Part shown: positions 46,818-54,824 of the stretch, one piece after another
Position numbering within the stretch: position 1 is the first letter of the stretch
Layout of the letters: the number at the start of each line of letters is the position of its first letter
Origin: Caulobacter sp. SLTY
Lineage (GTDB): Bacteria; Pseudomonadota; Alphaproteobacteria; Caulobacterales; Caulobacteraceae
Direction: 5' to 3'
DNA: 64,000 nucleotides
NCBI RefSeq assembly: GCF_009905535.1
Contig: NZ_JAAALA010000017.1
Location: 30,776-94,775, forward strand
The notes under the pieces: model-generated
Databases searched by the model: none
The model's input: only the letters and a program-made list of their open reading frames with translations
Told to the model about the DNA's origin: nothing
Translations under genes and position numbers: made by a program

Positions 46818-47533
46818 TGAAGCAGTGGTTCCGGTCGGAAAGCGTGCAGCGGTTCCTGGCCGACATCTTCGCCCTGTGGCTGCGGCTGTGTTTCGCCACC
46901 ATGCGCTGGCGGCGCGAGGGGCAGGAGCAGGTCGAGGCGGTCTGGGCCGGCTGGTATCGCGGACAGGCGCCTTATGCCGGCAAGGGGGCGATCCTCTGTT
47001 TCTGGCACGGACGGATTCCGCTGTCGCCGAAGAGCTGGCCCCAGGCGCCGGAGCGGCATGACATGCGAGCGCTGATCAGCCGCTCGTCCGACGGGGAGTT
47101 CATCGCCCTGGCCATGCAGGCGGTGGGGTTTCCGGCCATCCGGGGCAGCAGCGCCAAGAAGTCCGATCCGGGCAAGAACAAGCACGGCGAGCAGGCCTTC
47201 CGCGACATGATCCGTTGGGTCGGCCAGCAGGGCGCCATCGCCATTACTCCCGACGGTCCGCGCGGACCCAACGAGGTGATGCAGGCCGGGACGCCGGCCC
47301 TGGCGCGGGTGACCGGGGCGCCGGTGATGTTGGTCGGGCTGGCCTGTACGCCGGCCATTCGCCTGGGCAGCTGGGATGGGGCGATGATTCCGGTCCCGTT
47401 CGGGCGCGGGGCGATAGTCTGGGACGGGCCGCTGTTCGCGGTGCGAGGCGATGATCCCGAAGCCCTGGCGGCGGAGTGGGGGCCGCGGCTGTCTGCGGTC
47501 ACGCGGCGGGCCGAGGCGCTGCTCAAGCCATAG
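46817..47533 (+). CDS. DUF374 lysophospholipid acyltransferase-family protein
   Basis: The 238-residue protein is a DUF374 member, related to LpxL-type and plsC-type acyltransferases. Conserved parts are AILCFWHGRIPLSPKSW (with the catalytic His in a WHG instead of HxxxxD form), LISRSSDGEFIALAM, AIAITPDGPRGPNEVMQAG and VGLACTPAIRLGSWD. The PDGPRGP block is the family hallmark. The first base of the ATG is the last base of the exporter stop. A role in acylating lipid A or a related lipid is inferred. Confidence 0.92.
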   Translation: MKQWFRSESVQRFLADIFALWLRLCFATMRWRREGQEQVEAVWAGWYRGQAPYAGKGAILCFWHGRIPLSPKSWPQAPERHDMRALISRSSDGEFIALAMQAVGFPAIRGSSAKKSDPGKNKHGEQAFRDMIRWVGQQGAIAITPDGPRGPNEVMQAGTPALARVTGAPVMLVGLACTPAIRLGSWDGAMIPVPFGRGAIVWDGPLFAVRGDDPEALAAEWGPRLSAVTRRAEALLKP

Positions 47534-47547
47534 CCCACAATGCAGAA

Positions 47548-47572
47548 CGCCCCCCGGCCGGGCCGGAGGGCG
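47548..47572. terminator. G+C-rich hairpin between convergent genes
   Basis: CGCCCCCCGGCC and GGCCGGAGGGCG are inverted with one mismatch. They would form a stem of about ten base pairs between the DUF374 and lipoprotein genes. No T-tract is obvious, so termination may depend on Rho or be incomplete. Confidence 0.5.
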
Positions 47573-47599
47573 CTTGCTCAGCGGCGCTGAAGACGAAGC

Positions 47600-47866
47600 T
47601 TACTGCTCAGCCTTCTGCTCGATCGCATCGGCGGTCTTGTCGGCGGACTCTTCCACCGCGTCGGCCTTCTGGTCGAGAGCCTCACCGGCCGCCTGGTTGC
47701 CGACGTCCTTCTGGGCGTCAGCCTGCTTTTCGAGGCTGTCGGCGGTCGCTTCGCCCTGCTGTTCGACGGCGTCGGCCTGCTTTTCGGCGGCCTTCTCGGC
47801 GGGGCTGCCGCAAGCGGCCAGGGTCAGGGCGCCGACAGCGGCAACGGCGATGGTCACGATACGCAT
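47600..47866 (-). CDS. Small Ala/Glu/Lys-rich lipoprotein
   Basis: An 88-residue protein with a lipoprotein signal (IVTIAVAAVGALTLAACGS; lipobox LAAC) and a mature part of charged, alanine-rich heptad-like repeats such as EKAAEKQADAVEQQGEATAD. The mature part should be a single amphipathic helix or coiled coil. GGAGGGAA precedes the ATG at 47866; the frame to 47986 lacks a signal at its start. It could be an envelope or peptidoglycan-linked helix like Lpp, but there is no C-terminal Lys motif to prove this. Confidence 0.82.
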   Translation of the reverse strand: MRIVTIAVAAVGALTLAACGSPAEKAAEKQADAVEQQGEATADSLEKQADAQKDVGNQAAGEALDQKADAVEESADKTADAIEQKAEQ

Positions 47867-48026
47867 GGGATGTTCCCTCCGGTTTTTTGCACGAAGGATT
47901 AGCGCATCACCCGGCCGATGGTTCACGCCGGGCGAGATAAAATTTGCCGCTACTAAAACGTCGCCGAAGCCAGCGCTTTCCATCACGGCCGTTCACAGGC
48001 TTGCGACCAGAGCTTAGGGAAGAGGC

Positions 48027-49244
48027 ATGACGCGCGCGCCCTTTATCACCGTGATCGGAGCCGGGCCCGCCGGGCTGGCGGCGAGCGAGACCCTGGCGAC
48101 CGCCGGGTGGGCGGTGCGGCTTCACGAGGCCATGCCCTCCTCGGGCCGCAAGTTGCTGATGGCCGGACGAGGTGGGCTGAACCTGACCCATTCGGAACCG
48201 ATGGAGGGGTTTGTCGGTCGATATGGCGAGGCGGCCGGCTGGATGGGCGAGCGGCTTACGTCGTTCGACCCGGCGGCGCTGACGGCCTGGGCCGAGGGTC
48301 TGGGCCAGGCTGTTTTCACGGGCTCCAGCGGGCGGGTGTTTCCCAGGGCGATGAAGGCCTCGCCGTTGCTGCGGGCCTGGCTGGCGCGGCTCGGCGGTCT
48401 GGGCGTGGAGCTGAGGCTGCGGAGCGCCTGGCGCGGTTGGGACGAGGCCGGCGGGCTGGTGTTCGAGACAGCCGGCGAGCGGCAGGTCGAGGCGCCGGCG
48501 GCCACCGTCCTGGCGTTGGGCGGCGCCAGCTGGCCCCGGCTGGGATCGACCGGCGCCTGGGCGCCGCTGCTGGCCGGGCGGGGGGTGGAGATCAATCCGT
48601 TCCGCCCGGCCAACATGGGGTTCACCGTGGACTGGTCCGAGAGCTTCCGGGCGCGGTTCGCCGGCCAGCCGTTGAAGGCCATCGCCCTGAGCCATGCGGG
48701 CCGCACGGTGCGGGGCGAGGCAATGATCGCCGGCTATGGCCTGGAAGGCGGGGGACTCTATGCCTTGTCGGCAGGCCTGCGGGAGGCGGTCACGGCCGAG
48801 GGGTCGGCGGTGCTGACCCTGGACCTGAAGCCGGAACGGAGCGTCGGGGCGCTGACCGAGCGGCTGGCGCGGCCACGCGGCGGGGCCAGCCTGTCCAACT
48901 TCCTGCGCAAGGCGGCGGGTCTGTCGCCGGCGGCGATCGGGCTATTGCGGGAGGCCGGGCCGGTGCCGGAGGGGCCGCGAGACCTGGCGACGCGGATCAA
49001 GGCGCTGCCCGTGACCCTGAGCGGGGTCCAGGGGCTGGAGCGAGCCATCTCCAGCGCCGGCGGGATCGCGCTGGGCGAGGTGGACGAACACCAGATGCTA
49101 CGCCGGCTGCCCGGGGTGTTCGTGGCTGGAGAGATGCTGGACTGGGAGGCGCCCACCGGCGGCTATCTGTTGCAAGGCTGTATCGCCACCGGGGTGGCGG
49201 CGGGACGGGGCGTGCTGGCCTGGCTTGAACCTTCAGGCGGTTGA
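48027..49244 (+). CDS. HI0933/TIGR03862-type flavoprotein
   Basis: The 405-residue FAD protein begins with ITVIGAGPAGLAASETLATAG, then SSGRKLLMAGRGGLNLTHSE, which is the HI0933-like signature, and ends with GEMLDWEAPTGGYLLQGCIATG. The TIGR03862 subgroup is common in proteobacteria. Physiological role is not known. Its last 20 bases lie beyond a possible upstream start of the VanY-like gene, but the preferred start of that gene is after the stop. Confidence 0.93.
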   Translation: MTRAPFITVIGAGPAGLAASETLATAGWAVRLHEAMPSSGRKLLMAGRGGLNLTHSEPMEGFVGRYGEAAGWMGERLTSFDPAALTAWAEGLGQAVFTGSSGRVFPRAMKASPLLRAWLARLGGLGVELRLRSAWRGWDEAGGLVFETAGERQVEAPAATVLALGGASWPRLGSTGAWAPLLAGRGVEINPFRPANMGFTVDWSESFRARFAGQPLKAIALSHAGRTVRGEAMIAGYGLEGGGLYALSAGLREAVTAEGSAVLTLDLKPERSVGALTERLARPRGGASLSNFLRKAAGLSPAAIGLLREAGPVPEGPRDLATRIKALPVTLSGVQGLERAISSAGGIALGEVDEHQMLRRLPGVFVAGEMLDWEAPTGGYLLQGCIATGVAAGRGVLAWLEPSGG

Positions 49245-49287
49245 CGCGCTCCCTGCGCCGTGGGCCGATGGGGTCCGGAGGACTGCG

Positions 49288-50247
49288 ATGGGCGCGCTCG
49301 CCGCCATAGGGGGCTGGATCATGCGGCTCCTGCGCTGGACGGCGCTTCTGGCGTTGGTCGGCGTTGGGGTGTTGATCGGCGGCTGGCTGCTGCTCAAGCC
49401 TGACCCGCGGCCGAGGGCGCCGGCCTTGTCCGAGCCCTACCAGGGCGAGACCTTCGCCGAGCGGCCGCTGGCGCCGCCGAGAGCCGTCGAGACGGGGGAT
49501 TGCGGAGAGGCCACACAGTACACGGAGGCGGCGCGGGCCAACAGCGGGTCGGCGATCAGCCTGGTCTGGACGCCGTTCGGACCCGAGGAGGTGGGCTGGG
49601 AGACCTATGGCCCGCTCATCGCCGCCGAAATCGGGACGGCCTGCGGCTTCGGTCAGCCGGGGTTCGCCGCCGCCCTGGCCGAGTGGCAACGGCGGCATGG
49701 GCCCAGTCGCGACGGGGTGCTGCGCCCCGCCGACTTCGAGATCATGAAGCAGGCCTGGCATCGCAGGCGGCCGTTCTCGAAGATCCGGCCAGAGGACTGT
49801 CCGCCGCCCACCGCCGACCTCACCTTCGCCGGCGTGGAGGAGGTCTATGGCCGGCCGATGCAGCTGCGGCCGGGAACCCTGGCGGCCTATCGCCGGATGA
49901 TCGCGGCGGCGCGGGCCGAGGCGCCGGAAATCTTCGCCCGGCCCGAGGCTTTGAAGATCTTCTCCGCCTTCCGCGATCCAGAGGCGGACGCGCTGCGGTG
50001 TGAGGCCGACGGCAACTGCGATGGCCTTCGCCGCACCCTCTGTTCGGCGCATCGCACCGGCCTGGCGCTGGACCTGCATGTCGGCATGGCCGCCGGCCGC
50101 GATCCGGCTTCCACGGCAAACGCCAACCGGCTGGCCCAGTCGCGGGACCCCGCCTATCGCTGGCTGGTGCGCAACGCCCACCGGTTCGGCTTCGTCAACT
50201 ACGCCTTCGAGCCCTGGCACTGGGAATGGACGGGCGAACCGGTCTGA
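49288..50247 (+). CDS. VanY/M15-type peptidase with N-terminal anchor
   Basis: The 319-residue protein has one N-terminal membrane segment (LLRWTALLALVGVGVLIGGW) and a C-terminal M15 peptidase domain. The zinc-site motifs are SAHRTGLALDLHVG (SxHxxGxAxD) and FEPWHWEW (Glu and His). Such enzymes trim D-Ala from peptidoglycan or act as DD-carboxypeptidases. GGAGG lies 6 bp before the ATG at 49288; the frame is open from 49225. The next gene is a YkuD transpeptidase, giving a cell-wall pair. Confidence 0.9.
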   Translation: MGALAAIGGWIMRLLRWTALLALVGVGVLIGGWLLLKPDPRPRAPALSEPYQGETFAERPLAPPRAVETGDCGEATQYTEAARANSGSAISLVWTPFGPEEVGWETYGPLIAAEIGTACGFGQPGFAAALAEWQRRHGPSRDGVLRPADFEIMKQAWHRRRPFSKIRPEDCPPPTADLTFAGVEEVYGRPMQLRPGTLAAYRRMIAAARAEAPEIFARPEALKIFSAFRDPEADALRCEADGNCDGLRRTLCSAHRTGLALDLHVGMAAGRDPASTANANRLAQSRDPAYRWLVRNAHRFGFVNYAFEPWHWEWTGEPV

Positions 50248-50281
50248 CGGAACCGGCGGCCCGACAGCGAATTGGTTGGGC

Positions 50282-51382
50282 ATGAAAAAAGCCACCACGC
50301 TCGCCCTGTTGACTGTTTCGGCCCTCGCCCTTGCCGCCTGTGGCGGCCAGGACGACAAGCCGCCGATCCCGCCGCAGGAGGATGTCGGACCCACGCCTGC
50401 CCCGCCACTGGCCGGCGGTCTGGCGCCGGGAGCCGTCAATTCCGCGACTTTCGCCGCCCCGCCCTCGGCCGACCAGCGGACCCCGGCGGTGTTGCGCGCC
50501 CAGGTGCTGCTCGACCGGGCCAAGTTCTCGCCCGGCGTGATCGATGGCACGGCCGGTGAGAACCTGCGCCAGGCGGTGGCCGCCTTCGAGGAGGCGAAAG
50601 GCCTGCCCGTCGATGGCGAGTTGGACGAGGCGGTGTTCACCGCGCTGACCAGCGGCGATGGCCGTCCGGTGCTGGGCGACTATGTGATCACCGAGGAGGA
50701 CGTGAAGGGTCCCTTCGTCACCCTGGGCGACAAGATGACCGAACAGGCCAAGCTGCCCGCCATGGGCTTCGAAAGCCCCAAGGAGGCGCTTGCCGAGAAG
50801 TTCCACATGACCGAGGAGCTCTTGGACCAACTCAATCCCGGTGTGGACTTCGCCAAAGCCGGGACGAAGATCGTCGTGGCCCAGCCGGGCGACGATAGGC
50901 TGCCCGCCGATGTGGCGCTCATCGAGGTCGACAAGGCGGACAAGGCGCTGCGAGCCTATGACGCAGGAGGCAAGCTGCTGGCCTTCTATCCGGCCACCAT
51001 CGGCAGCGACGAGCGGCCGGCGCCCGAGGGCCTGCTGACCGTGACCGGGGTGGCCCAGGATCCGACCTATACCTTCGATCCCAAGCGGCTGACCTACAGC
51101 CAGCCCGGCGTGAAGGGCAAGCTGACCTTGCCGCCCGGCCCCAACAGCCCTGTGGGCAGCGTCTGGATCGCCCTGAGCAAGGAGACCTTCGGCATCCATG
51201 GCTCGGACGCACCCAAGGAAATCGGCAAGAAGTTCAGCCACGGCTGCATCCGCCTGACCAACTGGGACGCGGAGGAACTGGCGAGCAAGGTCAAGTCCGG
51301 CGTGAAGGTCAGCTTCATAGAGGTCTCGGCCGGCGGATTGCGCGAGCAGCAGGCCAAGACAGCGCCGAAGAGCAAGACCTGA
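50282..51382 (+). CDS. L,D-transpeptidase lipoprotein (YkuD)
   Basis: A 366-residue lipoprotein (lipobox ALAACGG) with a peptidoglycan-binding-like region at about residues 75-125 and a C-terminal YkuD domain. The catalytic motif is complete: GIHGSDAPKEIGKKFSHGCI then RLTNWD. It would form 3-3 cross-links or attach proteins to peptidoglycan in the periplasm. Open frames upstream of 50282 lie in the VanY gene. The stop overlaps a CTG codon that may start the next gene. Confidence 0.93.
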   Translation: MKKATTLALLTVSALALAACGGQDDKPPIPPQEDVGPTPAPPLAGGLAPGAVNSATFAAPPSADQRTPAVLRAQVLLDRAKFSPGVIDGTAGENLRQAVAAFEEAKGLPVDGELDEAVFTALTSGDGRPVLGDYVITEEDVKGPFVTLGDKMTEQAKLPAMGFESPKEALAEKFHMTEELLDQLNPGVDFAKAGTKIVVAQPGDDRLPADVALIEVDKADKALRAYDAGGKLLAFYPATIGSDERPAPEGLLTVTGVAQDPTYTFDPKRLTYSQPGVKGKLTLPPGPNSPVGSVWIALSKETFGIHGSDAPKEIGKKFSHGCIRLTNWDAEELASKVKSGVKVSFIEVSAGGLREQQAKTAPKSKT

Positions 51383-51702
51383 GCGACAGCCGCTATCCCA
51401 TAACGCCGGACGGCCGCTATTTCGTGGTTCGCGGCCGGCTTTGGCGGCGGAGCAACCCAGCCCTGCCGGAGCCTGAGCGAGACCACCTGGTTCGACAGTT
51501 GATGGCGGCGAGACGGGCGGTCGGCCGGGCTTTGAAGGCCGTAGACCACGCGGCCGAGGCGGACGCCCGCGCCCAGGTCGATGCCGCCAAACGCGCCCTT
51601 GGCGAGCGCGGCCCTGTCTGGTGGACCGACGGCGCGGCGGATTTCAACCGGCACATGGCGCGCAACAGTCCTTATGCGGACTGGTGGTCCGCGATGACCT
51701 AG
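51379..51702 (+). CDS. Small conserved protein of unknown function
   Basis: This protein of about 92-107 residues contains YPITPDGRYFVVRGRLWRRS, HLVRQLMAARRAVGRALKA and GERGPVWWTDGAADFN. The first block looks like the conserved N-terminus of small alphaproteobacterial proteins, but the only ordinary start, GTG 51424, lies inside it. A CTG at 51379 overlaps the upstream stop as CTGA and would restore the block, so CTG initiation is proposed. The GTG start is the fallback. No function is assigned. Confidence 0.7.
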   Translation: MSDSRYPITPDGRYFVVRGRLWRRSNPALPEPERDHLVRQLMAARRAVGRALKAVDHAAEADARAQVDAAKRALGERGPVWWTDGAADFNRHMARNSPYADWWSAMT

Positions 51703-51818
51703 CCGTTTGAACGCGGGCCGTGGGGGCGGGGCGAACAGCCGGTTGCCCCCAGGTCGGTCTGGCGCCGCCGGCGGCTTGTCGGCATGGTCCGCCGAACCCC
51801 TGACCGGAGCTCCTGCCC

Positions 51819-52490
51819 TTGCTGCTGTCCGACGCCCTGCGCGCCCGCCGCTCGATCCGCGCCTTCCGCCCCGATCCCGTGCCCGAGGCGCTGGTCCGCG
51901 AGCTGCTCGAGGAGGCCAGTCGGGCTCCTTCAGGCACCAACATCCAGCCGTGGAAGGTGCATGTGGTCGCCGGCGAAGTGCGGACCCGGCTGGAACGGGA
52001 GGTCCTGGCCCACCGCGAGACCAACCCCCAGGACAACAGCGCCGAATTCCCCCGCCGCAGCGGCGCACGTCGCGATCCCTACCTCACCCGCATGCGCACC
52101 CTGGGCAAGGCGATGTACGGCCTGCTGGAAATCCCCAAGGGCGACCAGGCGGCCAACTGGCGCCAATGGGGCCGCAACTACCAGTTCTTCGACGCGCCGG
52201 TCGGCCTGATCTTCACGATCGACAAGGACCTGGACGCGATGAGCTTCCTGGACATCGGCATGTTCATCCAGACCTTGATGCTGAGCGCCACGGGGCGGGG
52301 TCTGGGCACCTGCGCACAAGGGGCGTGGAACAACTACTGGACCGTGACCCGGCGGGTGTTGGAGGTGCCGGTAGACCAGTACATCGTCTGCGGCCTGTCG
52401 CTCGGCTGGCCCGACGAGACCGCGGCGGTGAATGGGTTGGCGGCGGACCGGGAGCCGGTGGAAGCGTTTGCGGTTTTCCACGGGTTCTGA
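51819..52490 (+). CDS. Nitroreductase-family protein
   Basis: The 223-residue FMN enzyme shows the nitroreductase fold marks: ARRSIRAFRPDPVPEALVRE at the N-terminus (phosphate-binding RRSxR), SRAPSGTNIQPWKVHVV and the C-terminal block GRGLGTCAQGAWNNYW. It would reduce nitroaromatics, quinones or similar compounds with NAD(P)H. The start is TTG with GGAG about 10 bp upstream. It is monocistronic and precedes the TIR gene by 115 bp. Confidence 0.92.
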   Translation: MLLSDALRARRSIRAFRPDPVPEALVRELLEEASRAPSGTNIQPWKVHVVAGEVRTRLEREVLAHRETNPQDNSAEFPRRSGARRDPYLTRMRTLGKAMYGLLEIPKGDQAANWRQWGRNYQFFDAPVGLIFTIDKDLDAMSFLDIGMFIQTLMLSATGRGLGTCAQGAWNNYWTVTRRVLEVPVDQYIVCGLSLGWPDETAAVNGLAADREPVEAFAVFHGF

Positions 52491-52544
52491 GGCTGGCGCG
52501 TCGGAGGGGGCAGACTTCACGCGATTGAGATAGCGCCGCCATTC

Positions 52545-52559
52545 AGGGTTGTTAACCCT
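52545..52559. promoter_or_regulatory. Short dyad upstream of TIR gene
   Basis: AGGGTT-GTT-AACCCT is a perfect short dyad 47 bp before the TIR gene ATG. It may be an operator or a weak hairpin after the nitroreductase gene. Function is not known. Confidence 0.35.
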
Positions 52560-52605
52560 CCCAACCTCTGACACGTTCGCCGAACGGTGATCGGGGGACA
52601 CGCAG

Positions 52606-54174
52606 ATGACAGGGGCGGGCGCTGTGGATGGGAAGCGCTATCGCGCCTTCATCAGCTACAGCCATAAGGACGCCGCCTTCGCGAACCGCCTGCATCGGCG
52701 CCTGGAGAGCTATGTGCTGCCAAAACGGCTGGGCTCGGGCCGGAGGTTGACGCCGATCTTCAAGGACCGCGAAGAATTACCCGCTGCGCACGACCTAAGC
52801 ACCCAGGTGAGGGCTGCACTGGCGGTGTCGGACTGCCTGATTGTCGCATGCTCTCCAGACGCAGCCACTTCGCGTTGGGTTGGGCGGGAGATTGAGACCT
52901 TTCGCGCGCAGTACCCGGACCGGCCGGTTCTCGCCGCGTTGGTCCGAGGAGACCCAACGGCAGCTTTTCCGCCAGCGCTTTCGGAAGGCGGCGTAGAGCC
53001 GCTGGCGGCGGATTTCCGGAAGCGGGCGGATGGGGAGCGACTGGCCCTGCTTAAACTGGTGGCCGGGATGGCGGGGGTCGGCGTCGATCAGCTTGTGCAG
53101 CGAGATTCGCAACGACAGCTGCGGCGCGTGATGGCGGTCACGGTGGCGTCTTTGACTGCGATGGTAGCGATGGGGGGAATGACAGCGATCGCACTCCAAG
53201 CCCGTGCCGAAGCGGAGCGACAGCGAGTCGAGGCAGAGGAGTTGGTGGGTTTCATGCTCGGAGACCTTAGAGACAGACTTGAGGGCGTCGGGCGAATACC
53301 GGTGCTCGCGGCGGTGAACGGTCGGGTGCTAGAATATTACCACAATCAGCCGCTCGACCGGTTGCCCACCACATCTCTACATCTGCGAGCCAAACTCCTT
53401 CAGCTTATGGGCAAAGACGAAGCCCAGCAAGGCCGACTGGCCGTAGCAGAGGCACGTTTTCAGGAGGCGTACGCCGCAACCGAAGCTCTCCTAGAGAAAG
53501 CACCCCACGACCCCGAGAGCGTTTTCAGTCATGGGCAAAGTGCCTATTGGCGAGGCTACATCGAGTACAGTCGCAATCGGACGGCTCAGGCGAGAGCCGC
53601 CTGGGAGGACTATCGCCAGATTGCTCTAGAACTGATCCGACTTCAGCCAAGGGCAGCTCGTTCGATGCGAGAGCTAGCGTATGCCGACGGAAATCTTTGC
53701 ACCCTTGCCCTGCAGCAGGAGAGAGAATTCGTCAGAGCCAATCGGTTGTGCCAGGCGGCGATCACCGGCATCAGAGCGGCCCTCGCAATACAGCCGGAAG
53801 ATCGCGGCCTCAAACTTGATCTAGCCACCCGGTGGGCTTGGCTTGCGGAGACGCAGGTCGCCGAAGGCGACTTCCATGCGGCTGGCGATAGCCGCCTCGA
53901 ACAGAAGAAAATCTTGGCGGCTTTAATCGGGCGCACCCCTGAAGACGCAACACTTCGCGACAATTGGGGCGTCTGTCACCGTGGACTCTCCTTTATTGCC
54001 TATCAGCAGGGAAATTTGGGGGCCGCAAGGAAGTATCTGCTTGAAGCTCGAGTAACATTTCGATCTCTAGCCGCGCTCGACCCTTCCAATACTCGGTGGA
54101 GGGATCAACTCGCCTATGCGGACCGCGCGCTCCCGATCATTGAATCCAAACTTGGACAGGAGATTTTGCAGTGA
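52606..54174 (+). CDS. Membrane TIR-domain protein with TPR-like C-terminus
   Basis: The 522-residue protein has an N-terminal TIR domain (residues 11-115: RYRAFISYSHKDAAFANRLH, then IFKDREEL and SRWVGREIETF). Glu95 in WVGRE occupies the place of the catalytic glutamate of NAD-cleaving TIR enzymes. A transmembrane helix follows at about 175-197, then a helical TPR-like region to the end. GGGGGA precedes the ATG. G+C drops from about residue 60 on, unlike neighbours. It is coupled to the next gene by GTGA. A signalling or defence role is inferred; many TIR proteins have one. Confidence 0.87.
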   Translation: MTGAGAVDGKRYRAFISYSHKDAAFANRLHRRLESYVLPKRLGSGRRLTPIFKDREELPAAHDLSTQVRAALAVSDCLIVACSPDAATSRWVGREIETFRAQYPDRPVLAALVRGDPTAAFPPALSEGGVEPLAADFRKRADGERLALLKLVAGMAGVGVDQLVQRDSQRQLRRVMAVTVASLTAMVAMGGMTAIALQARAEAERQRVEAEELVGFMLGDLRDRLEGVGRIPVLAAVNGRVLEYYHNQPLDRLPTTSLHLRAKLLQLMGKDEAQQGRLAVAEARFQEAYAATEALLEKAPHDPESVFSHGQSAYWRGYIEYSRNRTAQARAAWEDYRQIALELIRLQPRAARSMRELAYADGNLCTLALQQEREFVRANRLCQAAITGIRAALAIQPEDRGLKLDLATRWAWLAETQVAEGDFHAAGDSRLEQKKILAALIGRTPEDATLRDNWGVCHRGLSFIAYQQGNLGAARKYLLEARVTFRSLAALDPSNTRWRDQLAYADRALPIIESKLGQEILQ

Positions 54175-54812
54175 CAAACAAATCGCAGCGCGGTGAGTTT
54201 CCAATAAAGCCTGACCCTCAACGGGAGTTGCGGACAGGGGCCTGGATCCAGCACCGGGTCCTGACAATCATCTGGGAAAAGGATGCGGACGGACAACCCG
54301 TCCAGCAGCTTCGGTTCCGGGTTCACGAGCCGAAAGAAGACAGCTCGACCTTGAATGTAATGGATTTCATAGAGACCATCCAAGACTATGAAATTCCCAT
54401 GGAATTCCTGGAGAAGACACCCTGGGATATTGGACTACCAAACTTCCAAGGCGGCGCCGCGCTGAACCACCCTCGCCTCTTGGTCTTGCAGCTGGACAAC
54501 GCCATCAACTGGGAATTCACGCCTACGGGACCGGGCGTCACCGCGAAAGTCGAGAAGCCATCGAGCCGACTGGAAGACTGCAGCCTCTACTTCGTTGATC
54601 GCGGCAATCAACGTTCGCCAGGGCAGGCCGGCGCCCCTGCAGACTGCCGCATCGCATATTGGTCAGTTCTGGAGCGCCCTAAAGACGCTCAAGGACTCTA
54701 CGATCGGGCCTTTAATTTTCATGTCGACTTCATCGACTCGGAGACCGGCCGGCGTCTGCAGACAATCTTCGATCCGAATGTGCCGGACCAAGGTGGCGGC
54801 AGCATCCCCTAG
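54171..54812 (+). CDS. Unknown protein coupled to TIR gene
   Basis: A 213-residue soluble protein I cannot name. It appears beta-rich, with LLVLQLDNAINWEFTPTGPG, LYFVDRG and a C-terminal block FNFHVDFIDSETGRRLQTIF ending DPNVPDQGGG, which resembles small hypothetical proteins of Caulobacterales and Sphingomonadales. Its GTG start overlaps the TIR stop by 4 bases, so the two are made together. G+C is as low as in the TIR gene, suggesting joint acquisition. It could be an effector, sensor or regulator of the TIR protein. Confidence 0.8.
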   Translation: MTNKSQRGEFPIKPDPQRELRTGAWIQHRVLTIIWEKDADGQPVQQLRFRVHEPKEDSSTLNVMDFIETIQDYEIPMEFLEKTPWDIGLPNFQGGAALNHPRLLVLQLDNAINWEFTPTGPGVTAKVEKPSSRLEDCSLYFVDRGNQRSPGQAGAPADCRIAYWSVLERPKDAQGLYDRAFNFHVDFIDSETGRRLQTIFDPNVPDQGGGSIP

Positions 54813-54824
54813 TCAAACAGGACC

